This document shows, piece by piece, positions 1 to 20,141 of a stretch of 64,000 bases of DNA. This DNA is from Desulfoluna butyratoxydans (GTDB taxonomy: Bacteria > Desulfobacterota > Desulfobacteria > Desulfobacterales > Desulfolunaceae): contig NZ_CAADHO010000002.1 in assembly GCF_900699765.1 (NCBI RefSeq), forward strand, positions 620,001 to 684,000, in the 5' to 3' direction. The position numbers were made by a program, and so were the translations under genes. A model generated the notes under the pieces. It was given only the letters and a program-made list of their open reading frames with translations. It was not told where the DNA came from and made no database searches. How positions within the stretch are numbered: position 1 is the first letter of the stretch; every line of letters begins with the position of its first letter.

Positions 1-11611
<11,611 letters not shown>

Positions 11612-11836
11612 TCAAAGACTCCTGAGTATCTCCGGACCCGAAGGGGCTTAAGTGCCTCGTCGGGGCCGGGGTTGTGTCATCTTCTGCATCGTGTTTGAGC
11701 GCCATGGGGTCTTGGGGCCGGTAATCTTGCCCGGAGTGACCCGTACGTGAGGCGGTCGTGAATACATGCTGTCTTGGCCGGGCAGACTCGGCGCCCGTGA
11801 TGCGGGCCGTTGAATATGGCCCTGATGCAGAAAAAA

Positions 11837-11851
11837 ATGAATAGCATTCAT
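11837..11851. promoter_or_regulatory. Palindromic operator candidate, TGAAT-N3-ATTCA
   Basis: The perfect palindrome ATGAATAGCATTCAT lies about 12-26 nt downstream of the start site predicted from the sigma-54 promoter of the megasynthase. That is a position where a repressor could block elongation. The same TGAAT-N3-ATTCA core occurs at the promoter of the acyl-CoA dehydrogenase operon near 39940. The half-sites resemble those of TetR-family FadR boxes known from Bacillus. Binding is inferred. Confidence 0.4.
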
Positions 11852-11872
11852 AAATTTTGAGTCCCAAACGGA

Positions 11873-11888
11873 TGCAAAAGGCGTGCCA
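11873..11888 (-). promoter_or_regulatory. Sigma-54 (-24/-12) promoter of the megasynthase
   Basis: Read on the minus strand the sequence is TGGCACGCCTTTTGCA. It matches the sigma-54 consensus TGGCACG-N4-TTGCA at every defined position, including the GG/GC dinucleotides at -24/-12. It points at the megasynthase and predicts a transcript start near 11862 with a leader of about 250 nt. The divergent neighbour encodes a sigma-54 activator, which fits the requirement for an AAA+ activator at such promoters. Confidence 0.8.
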
Positions 11889-11987
11889 TTTATTTTAAAC
11901 TGGGGTAAGCTCTCGATTTGCCGACCTTTGATGCCCATGCTTGCCGGGTACCTTGGGAGGGTGCTATGGTAAAAAGTCGACACCCCG

Positions 11988-12002
11988 TGCACTCGGTGTG
12001 CA
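11988..12002. promoter_or_regulatory. Inverted repeat, possible upstream activator site
   Basis: TGCAC-TCGGT-GTGCA lies about 120 bp upstream of the sigma-54 promoter and just ahead of the activator gene start. This is the usual distance for enhancer sites of sigma-54 activators and would also allow autoregulation. The repeat is short, so the call is tentative. Confidence 0.25.
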
Positions 12003-12029
12003 TGAAAGGAACAGTGTGGGGAAAGGAAT

Positions 12030-13556
12030 ATGCCAGTGATGCTCAAACGAAGTACGCGAGTCGGAGAACTCACCCCGGAAGAACGCGAATTGTTTACCCT
12101 GGTGGGCCGCGCCCCCCGGGTCAACCCCTTTGGGGAAGAGCGGATCGTCCTGGACCGGAAGATCGCCGGGGTCCCGGAATCCACCTCCCCGTCCCGCGCC
12201 GTGGAAGCGGCGGTGAAGCGTGTAGAGACCGAGGCGATCCGCATGGAAAAAGAGAACCGCCTGGACCTTCGAATGTATAAGGGCGAAGATCGCAAGCTCC
12301 TTACCGGCGTGGTGACCTTCGTCTTTTTTTACCGATACAGAAAAGAGTTCGACCGCCTCATCAAGGCCCAGGCAAGGGCCGGGGAGCACCAGATCCGCGC
12401 CAGCTTCCTGCGGGAAGCCATCAGCGGCCTAGAGGCCGCGGGCCTGGATCGCGACGAAGCCATCCGAACCGTGGAGGGGTGCTACCAGCTCCGCCGCGCC
12501 TATCATTTTATCCACTACTCCCTGGTGGGGCCCAGCGAGTCCATGGTGGCCCTGCGCTACCGGCTCTGGAACAACGTCTTTACCCACGACATGGAGCTCT
12601 ACAGCGGGATCCTCTGGAACCGCATGGAGGATTTTTCCACCCTGATTTTAGGCGAAACCGGCACGGGCAAGGGCTCGGCCGCCGCCGCCATCGGTCGCTC
12701 CGGCTACACCCCCTACGACCGCAAGCGAGGCTGTTTCAAGGAGAGCTTTACCCGTTCGTTTCTCTCCATCAACCTCTCCCGGTTTCCCGAAGCCCTCATC
12801 GAGAGCGAACTCTTCGGCCACCGCAAAGGCTCCTTTACAGGCGCCATCGACGACTACCAGGGGGTCTTTTCCCGGTGCAGCCCCTGGGGGGCCATCTTCC
12901 TGGACGAAATCGGGGAGGTCTCCATTCCCGTGCAGATCAAGCTTCTCCAGGTGCTCCAGGAGCGCGTCTTCTCTCCCGTGGGGAGTCACAACGAGGTGCG
13001 TTTCAAGGGCCGGGTCATCGCAGCCACCAACAAGCCCGTGGAGCAGCTGAGGAGCGAAGGCCGGTTCCGGGATGATTTCTACTACCGCCTCTGCTCGGAC
13101 GTCATCACCGTGCCCCCGCTTCGCCAGCGCATCGAAGAGGACAAGCGGGAGCTGGTGGACCTGGTGGAACTCCTCGTGGCCCGCACCGTGGGCAAGCGCT
13201 CAGCCAACCTCACGGATATGGTTCTGGATGTCATCGAGACCGATCTTCCCAAAGGCTACCCCTGGCCCGGCAACGTCCGGGAGCTGGAGCAGTGCATCCG
13301 GCGCGTCTTCCTCAACCGCAGCTACCACGGAGACGCCTCCCAGACCGCCCGCCACACCGGACAGGTCCCCGAAGGCTTCGGCGACCTGGAACGGGGCGAA
13401 CTCTCCGCCCACGAACTCGTCACCGCCTACTGCCACATGCTCTACCAGAAATATGGCAAATTCGAAGAGGTGGCCCGGCGCACCAGCCTCGATCGCAGGA
13501 CCGTTAAAAAGTACGTGGTGGAGTGGCAGGATCGGTTGGATGGGGAGGAGGAATGA
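12030..13556 (+). CDS. Sigma-54-dependent transcriptional activator (AAA+/HTH)
   Basis: 508 aa. The N-terminal domain of about 190 residues is not one I recognise and has no obvious receiver. The sigma-54 AAA+ domain follows: Walker A GETGTGKG near residue 208, ESELFGHRKGSFTGA carrying the GAFTGA-type loop (here GSFTGA), Walker B AIFLDEIGEV, the RFRDDFYYRL arginine-finger region, and WPGNVRELEQ. The C-terminus has a helix-turn-helix (FEEVARRTSLDRRTVKKYV). GAAAGGAA precedes the gene; it sits about 10 nt from the ATG at 12039, so that in-frame start is as likely as 12030. The gene diverges from the megasynthase, whose promoter matches the sigma-54 consensus, so it is the obvious candidate activator. 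The signal sensed by the N-terminal domain is unknown. Confidence 0.9.
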   Translation: MPVMLKRSTRVGELTPEERELFTLVGRAPRVNPFGEERIVLDRKIAGVPESTSPSRAVEAAVKRVETEAIRMEKENRLDLRMYKGEDRKLLTGVVTFVFFYRYRKEFDRLIKAQARAGEHQIRASFLREAISGLEAAGLDRDEAIRTVEGCYQLRRAYHFIHYSLVGPSESMVALRYRLWNNVFTHDMELYSGILWNRMEDFSTLILGETGTGKGSAAAAIGRSGYTPYDRKRGCFKESFTRSFLSINLSRFPEALIESELFGHRKGSFTGAIDDYQGVFSRCSPWGAIFLDEIGEVSIPVQIKLLQVLQERVFSPVGSHNEVRFKGRVIAATNKPVEQLRSEGRFRDDFYYRLCSDVITVPPLRQRIEEDKRELVDLVELLVARTVGKRSANLTDMVLDVIETDLPKGYPWPGNVRELEQCIRRVFLNRSYHGDASQTARHTGQVPEGFGDLERGELSAHELVTAYCHMLYQKYGKFEEVARRTSLDRRTVKKYVVEWQDRLDGEEE

Positions 13557-13596
13557 GGCAGGATATAGGAAAGTGATCAAATACAAAAAATTAAGG

Positions 13597-13717
13597 GTAC
13601 CTATTCAGTTCAAAGAAGCCTCCGGCGGCCCTTCCGGGGGCCAAACTTTTAAAAAGTTTGACAAACAGGTTTGAAGCAAGCCTTTCAAGGCTCCGCCGGA
13701 GGCAACTGAATAGTTAC
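13597..13717. mobile_element. 121-bp MITE-like element with terminal inverted repeats
   Basis: The ends GTACCTATTCAGTT and AACTGAATAGTTAC are inverted repeats (13 of 14). Inside are a GCCTCCGGCGG palindrome, an AAACTTTTAAAAAGTTT palindrome and ACAAACAGG. The ends match those of the 230-bp element at 24847-25076, but I see no clear target duplication here. It fills most of the gap between the activator gene and the lipoprotein gene. Confidence 0.6.
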
Positions 13718-13899
13718 AAAAATAAGTAGACAATTACTGAAGAATCGGCCAAAAAAAAGGTCGGTTCAGTCATGGGCATCCGGATTGAACCTGGGTGCCT
13801 TTTTTGTGGCCTGAGATGGGCGATGTATTGAGAAATAAGATATCCGTGCCGCAGGTGGTATCTGATATTGCAGGTGAAAGGAAAAGAGGGATGAGGTTT

Positions 13900-14571
13900 A
13901 TGAAGACGGGCCTGGTGATGGCCCTTGGCGTTTTTTTACTCAGCGGGTGCGCATCCATTGTCAAACACGACATTCCGGTCACTGAGTGCCAGCCGGTGTC
14001 ATTGAGTGCGGATGCCAGGGGGGACATGACCTACAGCGTTGAGGTTCATAACAACCTGCCGGGGAGCGCAAGTGTCTCCATGCATGGGGTAACATTGAGC
14101 GGTTCAGACTGGACGGCCACGGAGTCCCAGGTCAGCCGGGCCATTAAGCGTCATTTTTCTGAGACAGGCTATTTCAACACCGTCAAAGAGGTACGGGACC
14201 CCGGGAACTTTCATATCCGCTTTGACGTGACCATGAACCCCAGCCCCAATGAAGCCAGCGGTTCCTACCTTGCCGGATTTACTCTTTTCCTTCTCCCCGT
14301 GTGGTACTCCCACAACTGCGAATGGGTGGCCACCCTGTATGAGCACGGGCAAAAGGCCGAATCCTTTTTCTCCCGGGATGAAGTGACCCAGGTGTGGTGG
14401 CTCCCCCTCCTGCCCGTGGGCCTCTTCAAAAACCTTTCAACCGCAGAAAAAGAGATCGCCAAAAATTATATCAACTCCCTGGTGCTTGAACTCAAGGGCA
14501 AGGGGTACCTTCCCGTAAAAAAAGAACCTATCCCCAATACTGTGGTGGCTGCTCCCGGGGTATCCGGGTAA
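13900..14571 (+). CDS. Small lipoprotein of unknown function
   Basis: 223 aa from the ATG at 13900, chosen because AAGAGGG lies 9 nt upstream and the protein then begins with a lipoprotein signal (MKTGLVMALGVFLLSGC; lipobox LSGC, Cys at about residue 17). An ATG three codons earlier abuts the ribosome site. The mature protein should be lipid-anchored at the inner or outer membrane. I recognise no domain. The central part has a hydrophobic stretch (AGFTLFLLPVWY) and an aromatic-rich segment (VTQVWWLPLLPVGLF). It stands alone with its own terminator downstream. Confidence 0.8.
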   Translation: MKTGLVMALGVFLLSGCASIVKHDIPVTECQPVSLSADARGDMTYSVEVHNNLPGSASVSMHGVTLSGSDWTATESQVSRAIKRHFSETGYFNTVKEVRDPGNFHIRFDVTMNPSPNEASGSYLAGFTLFLLPVWYSHNCEWVATLYEHGQKAESFFSRDEVTQVWWLPLLPVGLFKNLSTAEKEIAKNYINSLVLELKGKGYLPVKKEPIPNTVVAAPGVSG

Positions 14572-14623
14572 AGAACCCGGCCCATCTGCCGGTGGGTTGG
14601 CTTTTAAAAAAAGTCTGTGAAAA

Positions 14624-14659
14624 GCGGTTTCGGCTCCTTGCCGGAATCGCTTTTTTTTT
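14624..14659 (+). terminator. Rho-independent terminator of the lipoprotein gene
   Basis: An 11-bp stem (GCGGTTTCGGC with GCCGGAATCGC, two G-U pairs) and a 5-nt loop are followed by nine T residues. Confidence 0.85.
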
Positions 14660-14720
14660 GCTTTTTACAAGTGACGGTGGCTATTCTTCTGGCGTTGGTA
14701 GTAGGAATAATGGAATGCTC

Positions 14721-14780
14721 AAAACCTGTTTGTTAAACTTTTTAAAAGTTTAGCCCCCGGCAGGGCCGCCGGAGGCTTTT
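14721..14780 (+). repeat. A-module palindromic repeat
   Basis: One copy of a recurrent intergenic module: AAAACCTGTTTGTTAAAC, the palindrome AAACTTTTTAAAAGTTT, then CCCCCGGCAGGGCCGCCGG and AGGC. Other copies lie near 16731, 18826, 24990, 31536, 37588, 61400, 63332 and 63455, in both orientations. Confidence 0.85.
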
Positions 14781-14803
14781 GTAAAGCATGAAAGGCGGAC
14801 GGT

Positions 14804-15625
14804 ATGACGATATCAAGGATCCAGGCCATGTACTTCAGCCCCACGGGCACAACCAGGCACGTGGTGTGCGGGCTGGCAACGGCCCTTGCAGAAAAGGTGC
14901 TCGGCAGCGCAGAGGTGGAACAGAAGGACTTTACCCTGCCGGGCGCAAGGAAAGACGTGGTCTCCTTTGGTCCCCAGGACCTTGTGGTCTTCGGGGTTCC
15001 GGTCTATGCCGGGCGGGTTCCCAATGTCCTGCTGAAATACCTGGATACCATCGAGGGGCGGGGGGCAAGGGCTGTGCCTGTGGTACTTTTCGGCAACCGA
15101 CACTACGATGATGCCCTTGTGGAGCTGGCCGATATCCTGCAAGCAAAGGGCTTTTCCATCGTGGCCGGAGGCGCTTTTGTGGGTGAGCACTCCTTTTCCA
15201 AAACCCTGGGGCAAGGGCGCCCCGATGGCAAGGACAATGCCCTCGTGGCCGATTTTGCGGACAAGATCGCAGCAAAGCTGTCAGGCCCTGAGCCAGCCGC
15301 CCCGGCTCCCCTCAAGGGCCATCGTCCCTACCGGCCCTATTACAAACCAAAAAATCCGGACGGGGTGTCCGTGGACATCCGTAAAGTCGCTCCCAAAACC
15401 AGCGTCGACTGCACCGATTGCAAGCTGTGCGTCACCGTCTGCCCCATGGGTTCCATCGACCCTGAGGATGTCTCGACCATCAACGGCATCTGCATCAAAT
15501 GCGGGGCCTGCATCAAAGCATGCCCGGTTCAGGCCAAGTACTACGACAACGAGAACTACCTTCGGCATAAGCATGAGCTGGAAGTTGAGTTTGCTGATCG
15601 GAAAGAGCCGGAGGTGTTTGTCTGA
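14804..15625 (+). CDS. EFR1-type flavodoxin/2x[4Fe-4S] ferredoxin protein
   Basis: 273 aa. The N-terminal flavodoxin-like half binds FMN through a phosphate loop in FSPTGTTRH (residues about 11-19), followed by VVFGVPVYAGRVPN. The C-terminal half holds two ferredoxin clusters, CTDCKLCVTVCPMG and CIKCGACIKACP, each in the CxxCxxCxxxCP pattern. This is the layout of the EFR1 family of cytoplasmic electron carriers in anaerobes. It is probably an internal electron-transfer protein, but the partner is not evident because both neighbours are separated by repeats. The start is the first ATG of the frame and directly precedes the flavodoxin strand. Confidence 0.88.
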   Translation: MTISRIQAMYFSPTGTTRHVVCGLATALAEKVLGSAEVEQKDFTLPGARKDVVSFGPQDLVVFGVPVYAGRVPNVLLKYLDTIEGRGARAVPVVLFGNRHYDDALVELADILQAKGFSIVAGGAFVGEHSFSKTLGQGRPDGKDNALVADFADKIAAKLSGPEPAAPAPLKGHRPYRPYYKPKNPDGVSVDIRKVAPKTSVDCTDCKLCVTVCPMGSIDPEDVSTINGICIKCGACIKACPVQAKYYDNENYLRHKHELEVEFADRKEPEVFV

Positions 15626-15999
15626 GGGTGGCAGAACGATAAAGGGGCTAAAAAGCGTGTCTTCTATGGTTAAAGTCTGATGAATCACAGGGTCAAGAGG
15701 GCTCAGGAAAAAGCAAAAGCAATGCCTCCGGCGGCGAGGTGTGCCACCTCGAAAGCAGGTTGCGAATGAGCTTTCCCCTTCGTTCCTCAGGGAAAATCAC
15801 ATTCGCTATGGCCCTATAGAGCGAAAGGGCTCTTCGGTGAGTCCATGCCTCCTGGCATCTGGTTGAGAGACCTTTTTTTTGTGTCTTTCCTGTAGAAAAT
15901 CGATACTGTAGAGAATCGATGAAATTGGCTGCCTGCTTTTTTGAATAAGGTGGAGAAACGATATGCCGCGTCGCGGCTTTATTGAACAGGAGAGATACG
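15626..15999. repeat. Intergenic region with E- and B-module repeats
   Basis: Holds the E module (TCTTCTATGGTTAAAGT near 15660), then a B module (about 15724-15833): GCCTCCGGCGG, the GAGGTG-TGC-CACCTC hairpin, and a second hairpin around CCCCTTCGTTCCTCAGGG. Two direct copies of a motif ending in AATCGAT lie near 15900. I see no gene here. Confidence 0.7.
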
Positions 16000-16713
16000 A
16001 TGAGTGCGTTTTTCGAAGAACTGGATTACCAGCAGACGGCCCTTGGTGAATTGATCCTGAGGCGTCGGCGTGCGCTGGAAATGGGCGGGCGTGAGGTGTA
16101 TGAGGTGAAACTCAATGAAGAATTTCTGATGTCTTCTCTGTTTCATGACGCCGAAGTGGCGCTCACGGATCTGGGGCTGGCAGGCCTTGCGGGGGATGCA
16201 TGGGATATCGTGGTCGGAGGCCTGGGCCTGGGGTACACCGCCGCAGCCGCATTGAAATACAGCCAGGTGGCCCGCATGACGGTGGTTGAGGCGCTGGCCC
16301 CGGTCATTGATTGGCACCAGCGTGAGCTGGTACCCAACGGCGCGCTGCTCTCCAACGATGACAGGTGTCGCTATGTCAACGCAGATTTTTTCGCCCTTGC
16401 ACGGGGCGATGGCTTTGATCCGGATGAGCCGGGGCACCAGTTCGACGCCATCCTTCTTGATATTGACCATACCCCGGATGCCCTGTTGAACCCGTCCCAC
16501 GCAGATTTTTATTCAACAGAGGGGCTGATGCGCCTTCGCGCCTTCCTCAAGCCGGGGGGCATCTTTGCCATGTGGTCCAACGATGCCCCGGAGAAAGGTT
16601 TTCTGGATACGTTAGCCAGCGTCTTTGCTGAGGTCCACGGGCATGTGGTTGAATTTGAGAACCCCATCCAGGGCAACACCGCGGAAAATGGGGTGTATGT
16701 AGGGAAAAAGTAA
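16000..16713 (+). CDS. Spermidine synthase-like methyltransferase-fold protein
   Basis: 237 aa from the ATG at 16000, which follows ACAGGAGAGA; the upstream in-frame ATG lacks a ribosome site. It has a Rossmann fold with a glycine-rich loop VVGGLGLGYTAAAAL (about residue 70), an acidic strand end VVEALAPVI, and DAILLDIDHTPD in place of the polyamine-synthase aspartate region. The C-terminal part (FLKPGGIFAMWSNDAP) is typical of the spermidine synthase superfamily. Many such stand-alone proteins lack proven aminopropyl transfer, so the substrate is uncertain. It has no operon partner. Confidence 0.75.
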   Translation: MSAFFEELDYQQTALGELILRRRRALEMGGREVYEVKLNEEFLMSSLFHDAEVALTDLGLAGLAGDAWDIVVGGLGLGYTAAAALKYSQVARMTVVEALAPVIDWHQRELVPNGALLSNDDRCRYVNADFFALARGDGFDPDEPGHQFDAILLDIDHTPDALLNPSHADFYSTEGLMRLRAFLKPGGIFAMWSNDAPEKGFLDTLASVFAEVHGHVVEFENPIQGNTAENGVYVGKK

Positions 16714-16730
16714 GGTGGCTATTGCGTTTA

Positions 16731-16911
16731 AGCCTCCGGCGGCCCTGCCGGGGGCCAAGCTTTTAAAAAGTTTAACAAACAGGTCTTAAAATGACTTTTT
16801 GAATGAATGTTACTTTAAATGCGGATGTGATTTGCCCCGAGGAACGAGGGGCAAAACACATCCGCAACCTGCTTTCAAGGTGGCACACCTTGCCGCCGGA
16901 GGTAGCTTTTT
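16731..16911 (-). repeat. A-module followed by B-module
   Basis: GCCTCCGGCGGCCCTGCCGG, a CTTTTAAAAAG palindrome and AACAAACAGGT are followed by the reversed B module. That B module has a GATTTGCCCCGAGGAACGAGG hairpin, CATCCGC, the GGTGG/CACC hairpin and CCGCCGGAGG. The order and internal sequence match the 230-bp MITE, but the GTAAC ends are missing, so this looks like a decayed copy. Confidence 0.75.
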
Positions 16912-16951
16912 AGGAGATGAATAAATGCCAGCCGAATGGCTGTGGGGCGTG

Positions 16952-17419
16952 TCACGGTGTGTACGTGATACCATTGTCCTCGCACCAGGCCACAGCAATC
17001 TCTTTGTGGGCTTCCCCTAAATAACGATACCAATCGTCTTCGATGCCGTAGCGGCGGAGGTTGTCCCGAAATTTCCTGAAGGCACCTCTTCCCTGAAGCC
17101 CATTGCACATGGCCTCTCGAACGTTCTCCTGCGGGAGCGTTTGGCAGAATCGCTCCATGATCCGGTACTCGTGGATCTCAAATTTTGTGGGCAGGGCAAT
17201 GTGGTCCTCCTGGGTGTCCAGAAATTCTCGGACCTCTTCAATGGCCTCTTGTTCCCAAGCCGGGTGGTCTGAGGTGTCCTCGCCGTCTTCCACAATGCAG
17301 ATGTAATCTGTGTTTATCAGAATAAATTCTCCGGTTTTTTTGTTGAAAAACGCTTCAAATTCTTCGGACTGCAATTCCAGCTGTTCGATGACGTCGCTCA
17401 GTTTAACAGAAGATGGCAT
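16952..17419 (-). CDS. UPF0158 family protein
   Basis: 155 aa, acidic. It has the family pattern of an N-terminal segment with NKKTGEFILI, an aspartate/glutamate-rich middle, IALPTKFEIHEYRIMERF, and a C-terminal GRGAFRKFRDNLRRYGIEDDWYRY. The function of UPF0158 is unknown; members are small soluble proteins. AAGGAG lies 6 nt before the ATG. It is transcribed in the same direction as the esterase gene further right, with a gap of 114 bp, so they may share a transcript. Confidence 0.85.
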   Translation of the reverse strand: MPSSVKLSDVIEQLELQSEEFEAFFNKKTGEFILINTDYICIVEDGEDTSDHPAWEQEAIEEVREFLDTQEDHIALPTKFEIHEYRIMERFCQTLPQENVREAMCNGLQGRGAFRKFRDNLRRYGIEDDWYRYLGEAHKEIAVAWCEDNGITYTP

Positions 17420-17533
17420 GGAGTCTCCTTGTGCGGTTTCATACCCTTGTGGGCCGGGGTGGTTTCGGTGTTGTTGAAATGTGACTTTCGAAGGTATGGG
17501 CGATTCTATCCGTTTTTTTATGAAATGTCCGGG

Positions 17534-18319
17534 CTAAGGTTCGAAAAAATAACCCAGGGCCTTTTCCAGAGCGCTGTTAAAGAATGTCCAGTTGTGCTCC
17601 CCGTCCCACACCTCAAAGGAAAAATCCAGGCCCAGCCTTTTCATCTCACCCTCAAACCGTTTGTTCTCCTGATACATGGGGTCCTGGGTGCCGCATGCGG
17701 CGTAGATCCGTGGTGTGGTCCCTTGTTGGGCCGCCGCTGCGGCCAGGGCAAGGATGTCGTGCTCCGGCTTCCAGGTGAGGTCGGGGCCAAAGGCGGCCTC
17801 AAAATCGTTGAGAAGCTGGCAACCGTAGGTTTTCTCTAAATAAGGCCTGTTTGCAGGGTCCCTCTGGGCATCGAGCCCCTCCTTGAGAAAGAGGCAGGGA
17901 GAGGAGAACGCCGCGCAGCCGCCGTAGGTCTCCGGGTAGGTCAGGGCACATTTCAGCGCACCGTACCCGCCCATGGAGGTACCCATGACATAGGTCTCCT
18001 CGCGGCGTGATGATACCTGAAATACCGAGGCGCAGACGGCAGGCAGCTCCTGCGTGATGTAGCGGAAGAAATGCTGGCCGTAGGCCATGTCCGTGTAAAA
18101 GCTTCGGGCCACCTCCGGCATGATAAAGACGCAGTCGAACCGCTCCGCGTACACCGGCAGCATCGAATAATGGATCCAGTCTTCGTTTCTGCCGCAGAGC
18201 CCATGGAGCAGATAGACCACACTGTGGTTGCCCCTGGTAAGAGAGCTGTTGGGAACCAGGACGGACAATCCCGTTTCCATCTCAAGGGTCTGTGAATAAA
18301 AGGAACCTTTTAGAATCAT
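17534..18319 (-). CDS. Alpha/beta-hydrolase esterase (esterase D / tributyrin esterase type)
   Basis: 261 aa. It has the alpha/beta-hydrolase fold with oxyanion motif LLHGLCG (about 37-43), nucleophile elbow GTSMGGYGA (about 112-120), a late acidic residue near CGTQDPMY and catalytic His in DGEHNWTFF (about 240). These match the putative-esterase family that includes S-formylglutathione hydrolase and lactococcal tributyrin esterase. No signal peptide is visible, so it is probably cytoplasmic. The substrate is unknown. The gene is followed at short distance by the UPF0158 gene. Confidence 0.85.
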   Translation of the reverse strand: MILKGSFYSQTLEMETGLSVLVPNSSLTRGNHSVVYLLHGLCGRNEDWIHYSMLPVYAERFDCVFIMPEVARSFYTDMAYGQHFFRYITQELPAVCASVFQVSSRREETYVMGTSMGGYGALKCALTYPETYGGCAAFSSPCLFLKEGLDAQRDPANRPYLEKTYGCQLLNDFEAAFGPDLTWKPEHDILALAAAAAQQGTTPRIYAACGTQDPMYQENKRFEGEMKRLGLDFSFEVWDGEHNWTFFNSALEKALGYFFEP

Positions 18320-18394
18320 GGGCGTTTCCTGTTTATTTCAGGCGCCATAAACCTGTTTAGTTTGCCTTCAAGGGTCAAAGCCAGTTCAAAAAAA

Positions 18395-18887
18395 CAGGGG
18401 ATAAATCCCCTGGACCCCAGGTTCGGGAATGCTCTTTAGCCTTCGTTTCCAGGCTTCGCCTGGGAGCGAGAAAAAGCGATGCCTTCTATGGTTAAAGTGC
18501 ATGGAAAAACCTGCCTCCGGCGGCGAGGTGAGCCACCTCGAAAGCTGATTGCCCTTGCGCTTTGTCCCTCGTTCCTCGGGCCAAAGCGCAAGGGCCTTTG
18601 GCTCGGGCTTCGCCCGACATAAATGCTGATGGTTTATGTGGGCTGGCTCACAAGCTTCGACGTCACAGGATACGTTGTCGCTACTTGCTCATTGTCGATT
18701 TAACCGTACTGCTTCCGGCGGCGAGGTGTGCCACCTCGAAAGCAGGTTGCGAATGCGCTTTCCCCCTCGTTCTTCGGGGAAAATCACAGTCGCCTTTGAT
18801 ATGGATTGGCCTGAGTTTGCTTTTTAAAACCTGTTTGTCAAACTTTTCAAAAGTTTGGCCCCCGGCAGGGCCGCCGGAGGCTTTTTT
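18395..18887. repeat. Cluster of C, E, B, B and A repeat modules
   Basis: From left to right: a C module (CAGGGGATAAATCCCCTGGA, about 18395-18470); an E module (CCTTCTATGGTTAAAGT, about 18481); a B module from 18513 with its tail CGGGCTTCGCCCG and CACAAGCTTCGACG; a second B module (about 18716-18800); and an A module (about 18826-18887). All are palindromic and non-coding. They fill the space between the esterase and peptidase T genes. Confidence 0.8.
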
Positions 18888-18896
18888 TATCCTTCT

Positions 18897-20141
18897 TTAT
18901 TCCGCCCAGTATCCCACAACACGCGCGCAGATCCGCAGGGCTTTATCCATGTCCTGGAGGCTGACCCACTCCATGGGGCCGTGGGGGTTCTGCATGCCGC
19001 AGAAGATGTTGGGGGTGGGGATCCCTTTTTCGGTCATGAGGGAGCCGTCTGTGCCGCCCCTGAAGGCGAGCATGTTGGGGATGAACCCTTCGTCGACGTA
19101 GGCTTTTTTGGCGATGTCGGCCGGGCGCATGTCGTTTTCCAGCCAGTAGCGCATGTTGCGGTACTCGGGCCGGATGTTGCAGGTGATGCGGGCGCGGGGC
19201 TCGGTTTTGGCCACCAGGGCGCAGGTCTCCTGCAGGAGGGTGGCCTGCTCTTCAAGGCCTTCCAGCTCAAAGTCCCGGAGGTTGAGCTTTAAGGTGACTT
19301 CGGCGGCGTTGCCGGAGATGCTCTCGGTAAAGATGAACCCTTCCCGGCCTTCGGTGGACTCGGGGCTCAGGCGGTGCTTGGGCAGGAGTTCGATGATTTT
19401 GGAGGCGAGGTAGAGGGCGTTGACCAGGCGGTCCTTGGCGCAGCAGGTGTGGATGGAGACGCCCTTGATGTTGATCTCGGCCTGGTCGGCGGAGAAGGTC
19501 TCGGCCACGAGATCGCCGGGGTTTTCCCCGTCCAGGGTGTAGGCAAAGTCGGCGTGGATGTCTTCCATGAGGGCGTCGCTGACGCCCCGGCCGATCTCTT
19601 CGTCCGGGGTAAAGCAGATGCGCACATCGCCCCGGGGGATCTCCGGGTGTTCGTTCAAATAGTCGATGAGGCCCATGATGATGGCAATGCCCGCCTTGTC
19701 GTCAGCCCCCAAAAGGGTGGTGCCGCTGGCCGTGACAATGTCTTCGCCTTTTTTGCCTTTCAGGTGCGGGTTCTCCTCCGGGTCGATGACCACGGCCGGA
19801 TCGTCGGGCAGTACGATGGTGGTACCGTCCCAGTTGTGATGCACAATGGGCTTGACCCCTTCGGCGTGGAAGGAGGGGGCGGTGTCCACATGGGCCACAA
19901 AGGCGATGGTGGGGATCTTCCGGTCCGTGACATTGCCAGGAATCGTCCCGAAGACCGCCCCGTAATCCGTGAGCCGTGCATCTGCAATGCCCACGCTTTT
20001 CAGCTCTTCCACCAGCATCCGGGAAAGGTCGAGCTGACAGGGCGTGCTGGGAGCCGTGGGTGAGGTTGAGTCGCTCTGGGTGTCGACTTTGCAGTATCGG
20101 ACAAATCGTTCTTCAAGTGTGTTGATGCGTGCTTCAGACAT
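18897..20141 (-). CDS. pepT: Peptidase T (tripeptide aminopeptidase)
   Basis: 414 aa from the ATG at 20141, preceded by AAGGAG. A longer in-frame extension would run through a palindromic repeat and is rejected. It is an M20-family dinuclear zinc peptidase releasing N-terminal residues from tripeptides in the cytoplasm. Metal ligands are visible in AFVAHVDTAP (His, Asp), GADDKAG (bridging Asp), TPDEEIGRG (catalytic Glu pair) and YTLDGE (Asp). The C-terminal zinc ligand is His in NPHGPMEW, after RGGTDGS. Length is normal for PepT (about 410). Confidence 0.95.
   Translation of the reverse strand: MSEARINTLEERFVRYCKVDTQSDSTSPTAPSTPCQLDLSRMLVEELKSVGIADARLTDYGAVFGTIPGNVTDRKIPTIAFVAHVDTAPSFHAEGVKPIVHHNWDGTTIVLPDDPAVVIDPEENPHLKGKKGEDIVTASGTTLLGADDKAGIAIIMGLIDYLNEHPEIPRGDVRICFTPDEEIGRGVSDALMEDIHADFAYTLDGENPGDLVAETFSADQAEINIKGVSIHTCCAKDRLVNALYLASKIIELLPKHRLSPESTEGREGFIFTESISGNAAEVTLKLNLRDFELEGLEEQATLLQETCALVAKTEPRARITCNIRPEYRNMRYWLENDMRPADIAKKAYVDEGFIPNMLAFRGGTDGSLMTEKGIPTPNIFCGMQNPHGPMEWVSLQDMDKALRICARVVGYWAE

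Noticed and set aside
13597..13717. Target-site duplication around the 121-bp element
   Set aside because: The 8-bp flanks (AATTAAGG and AAAAATAA) do not match, unlike those of the 230-bp element.
13795..13899. Longer start for the lipoprotein gene
   Set aside because: It would bury the signal peptide and lipobox inside the protein; the ATG at 13900 gives a standard lipoprotein signal and has AAGAGGG upstream.
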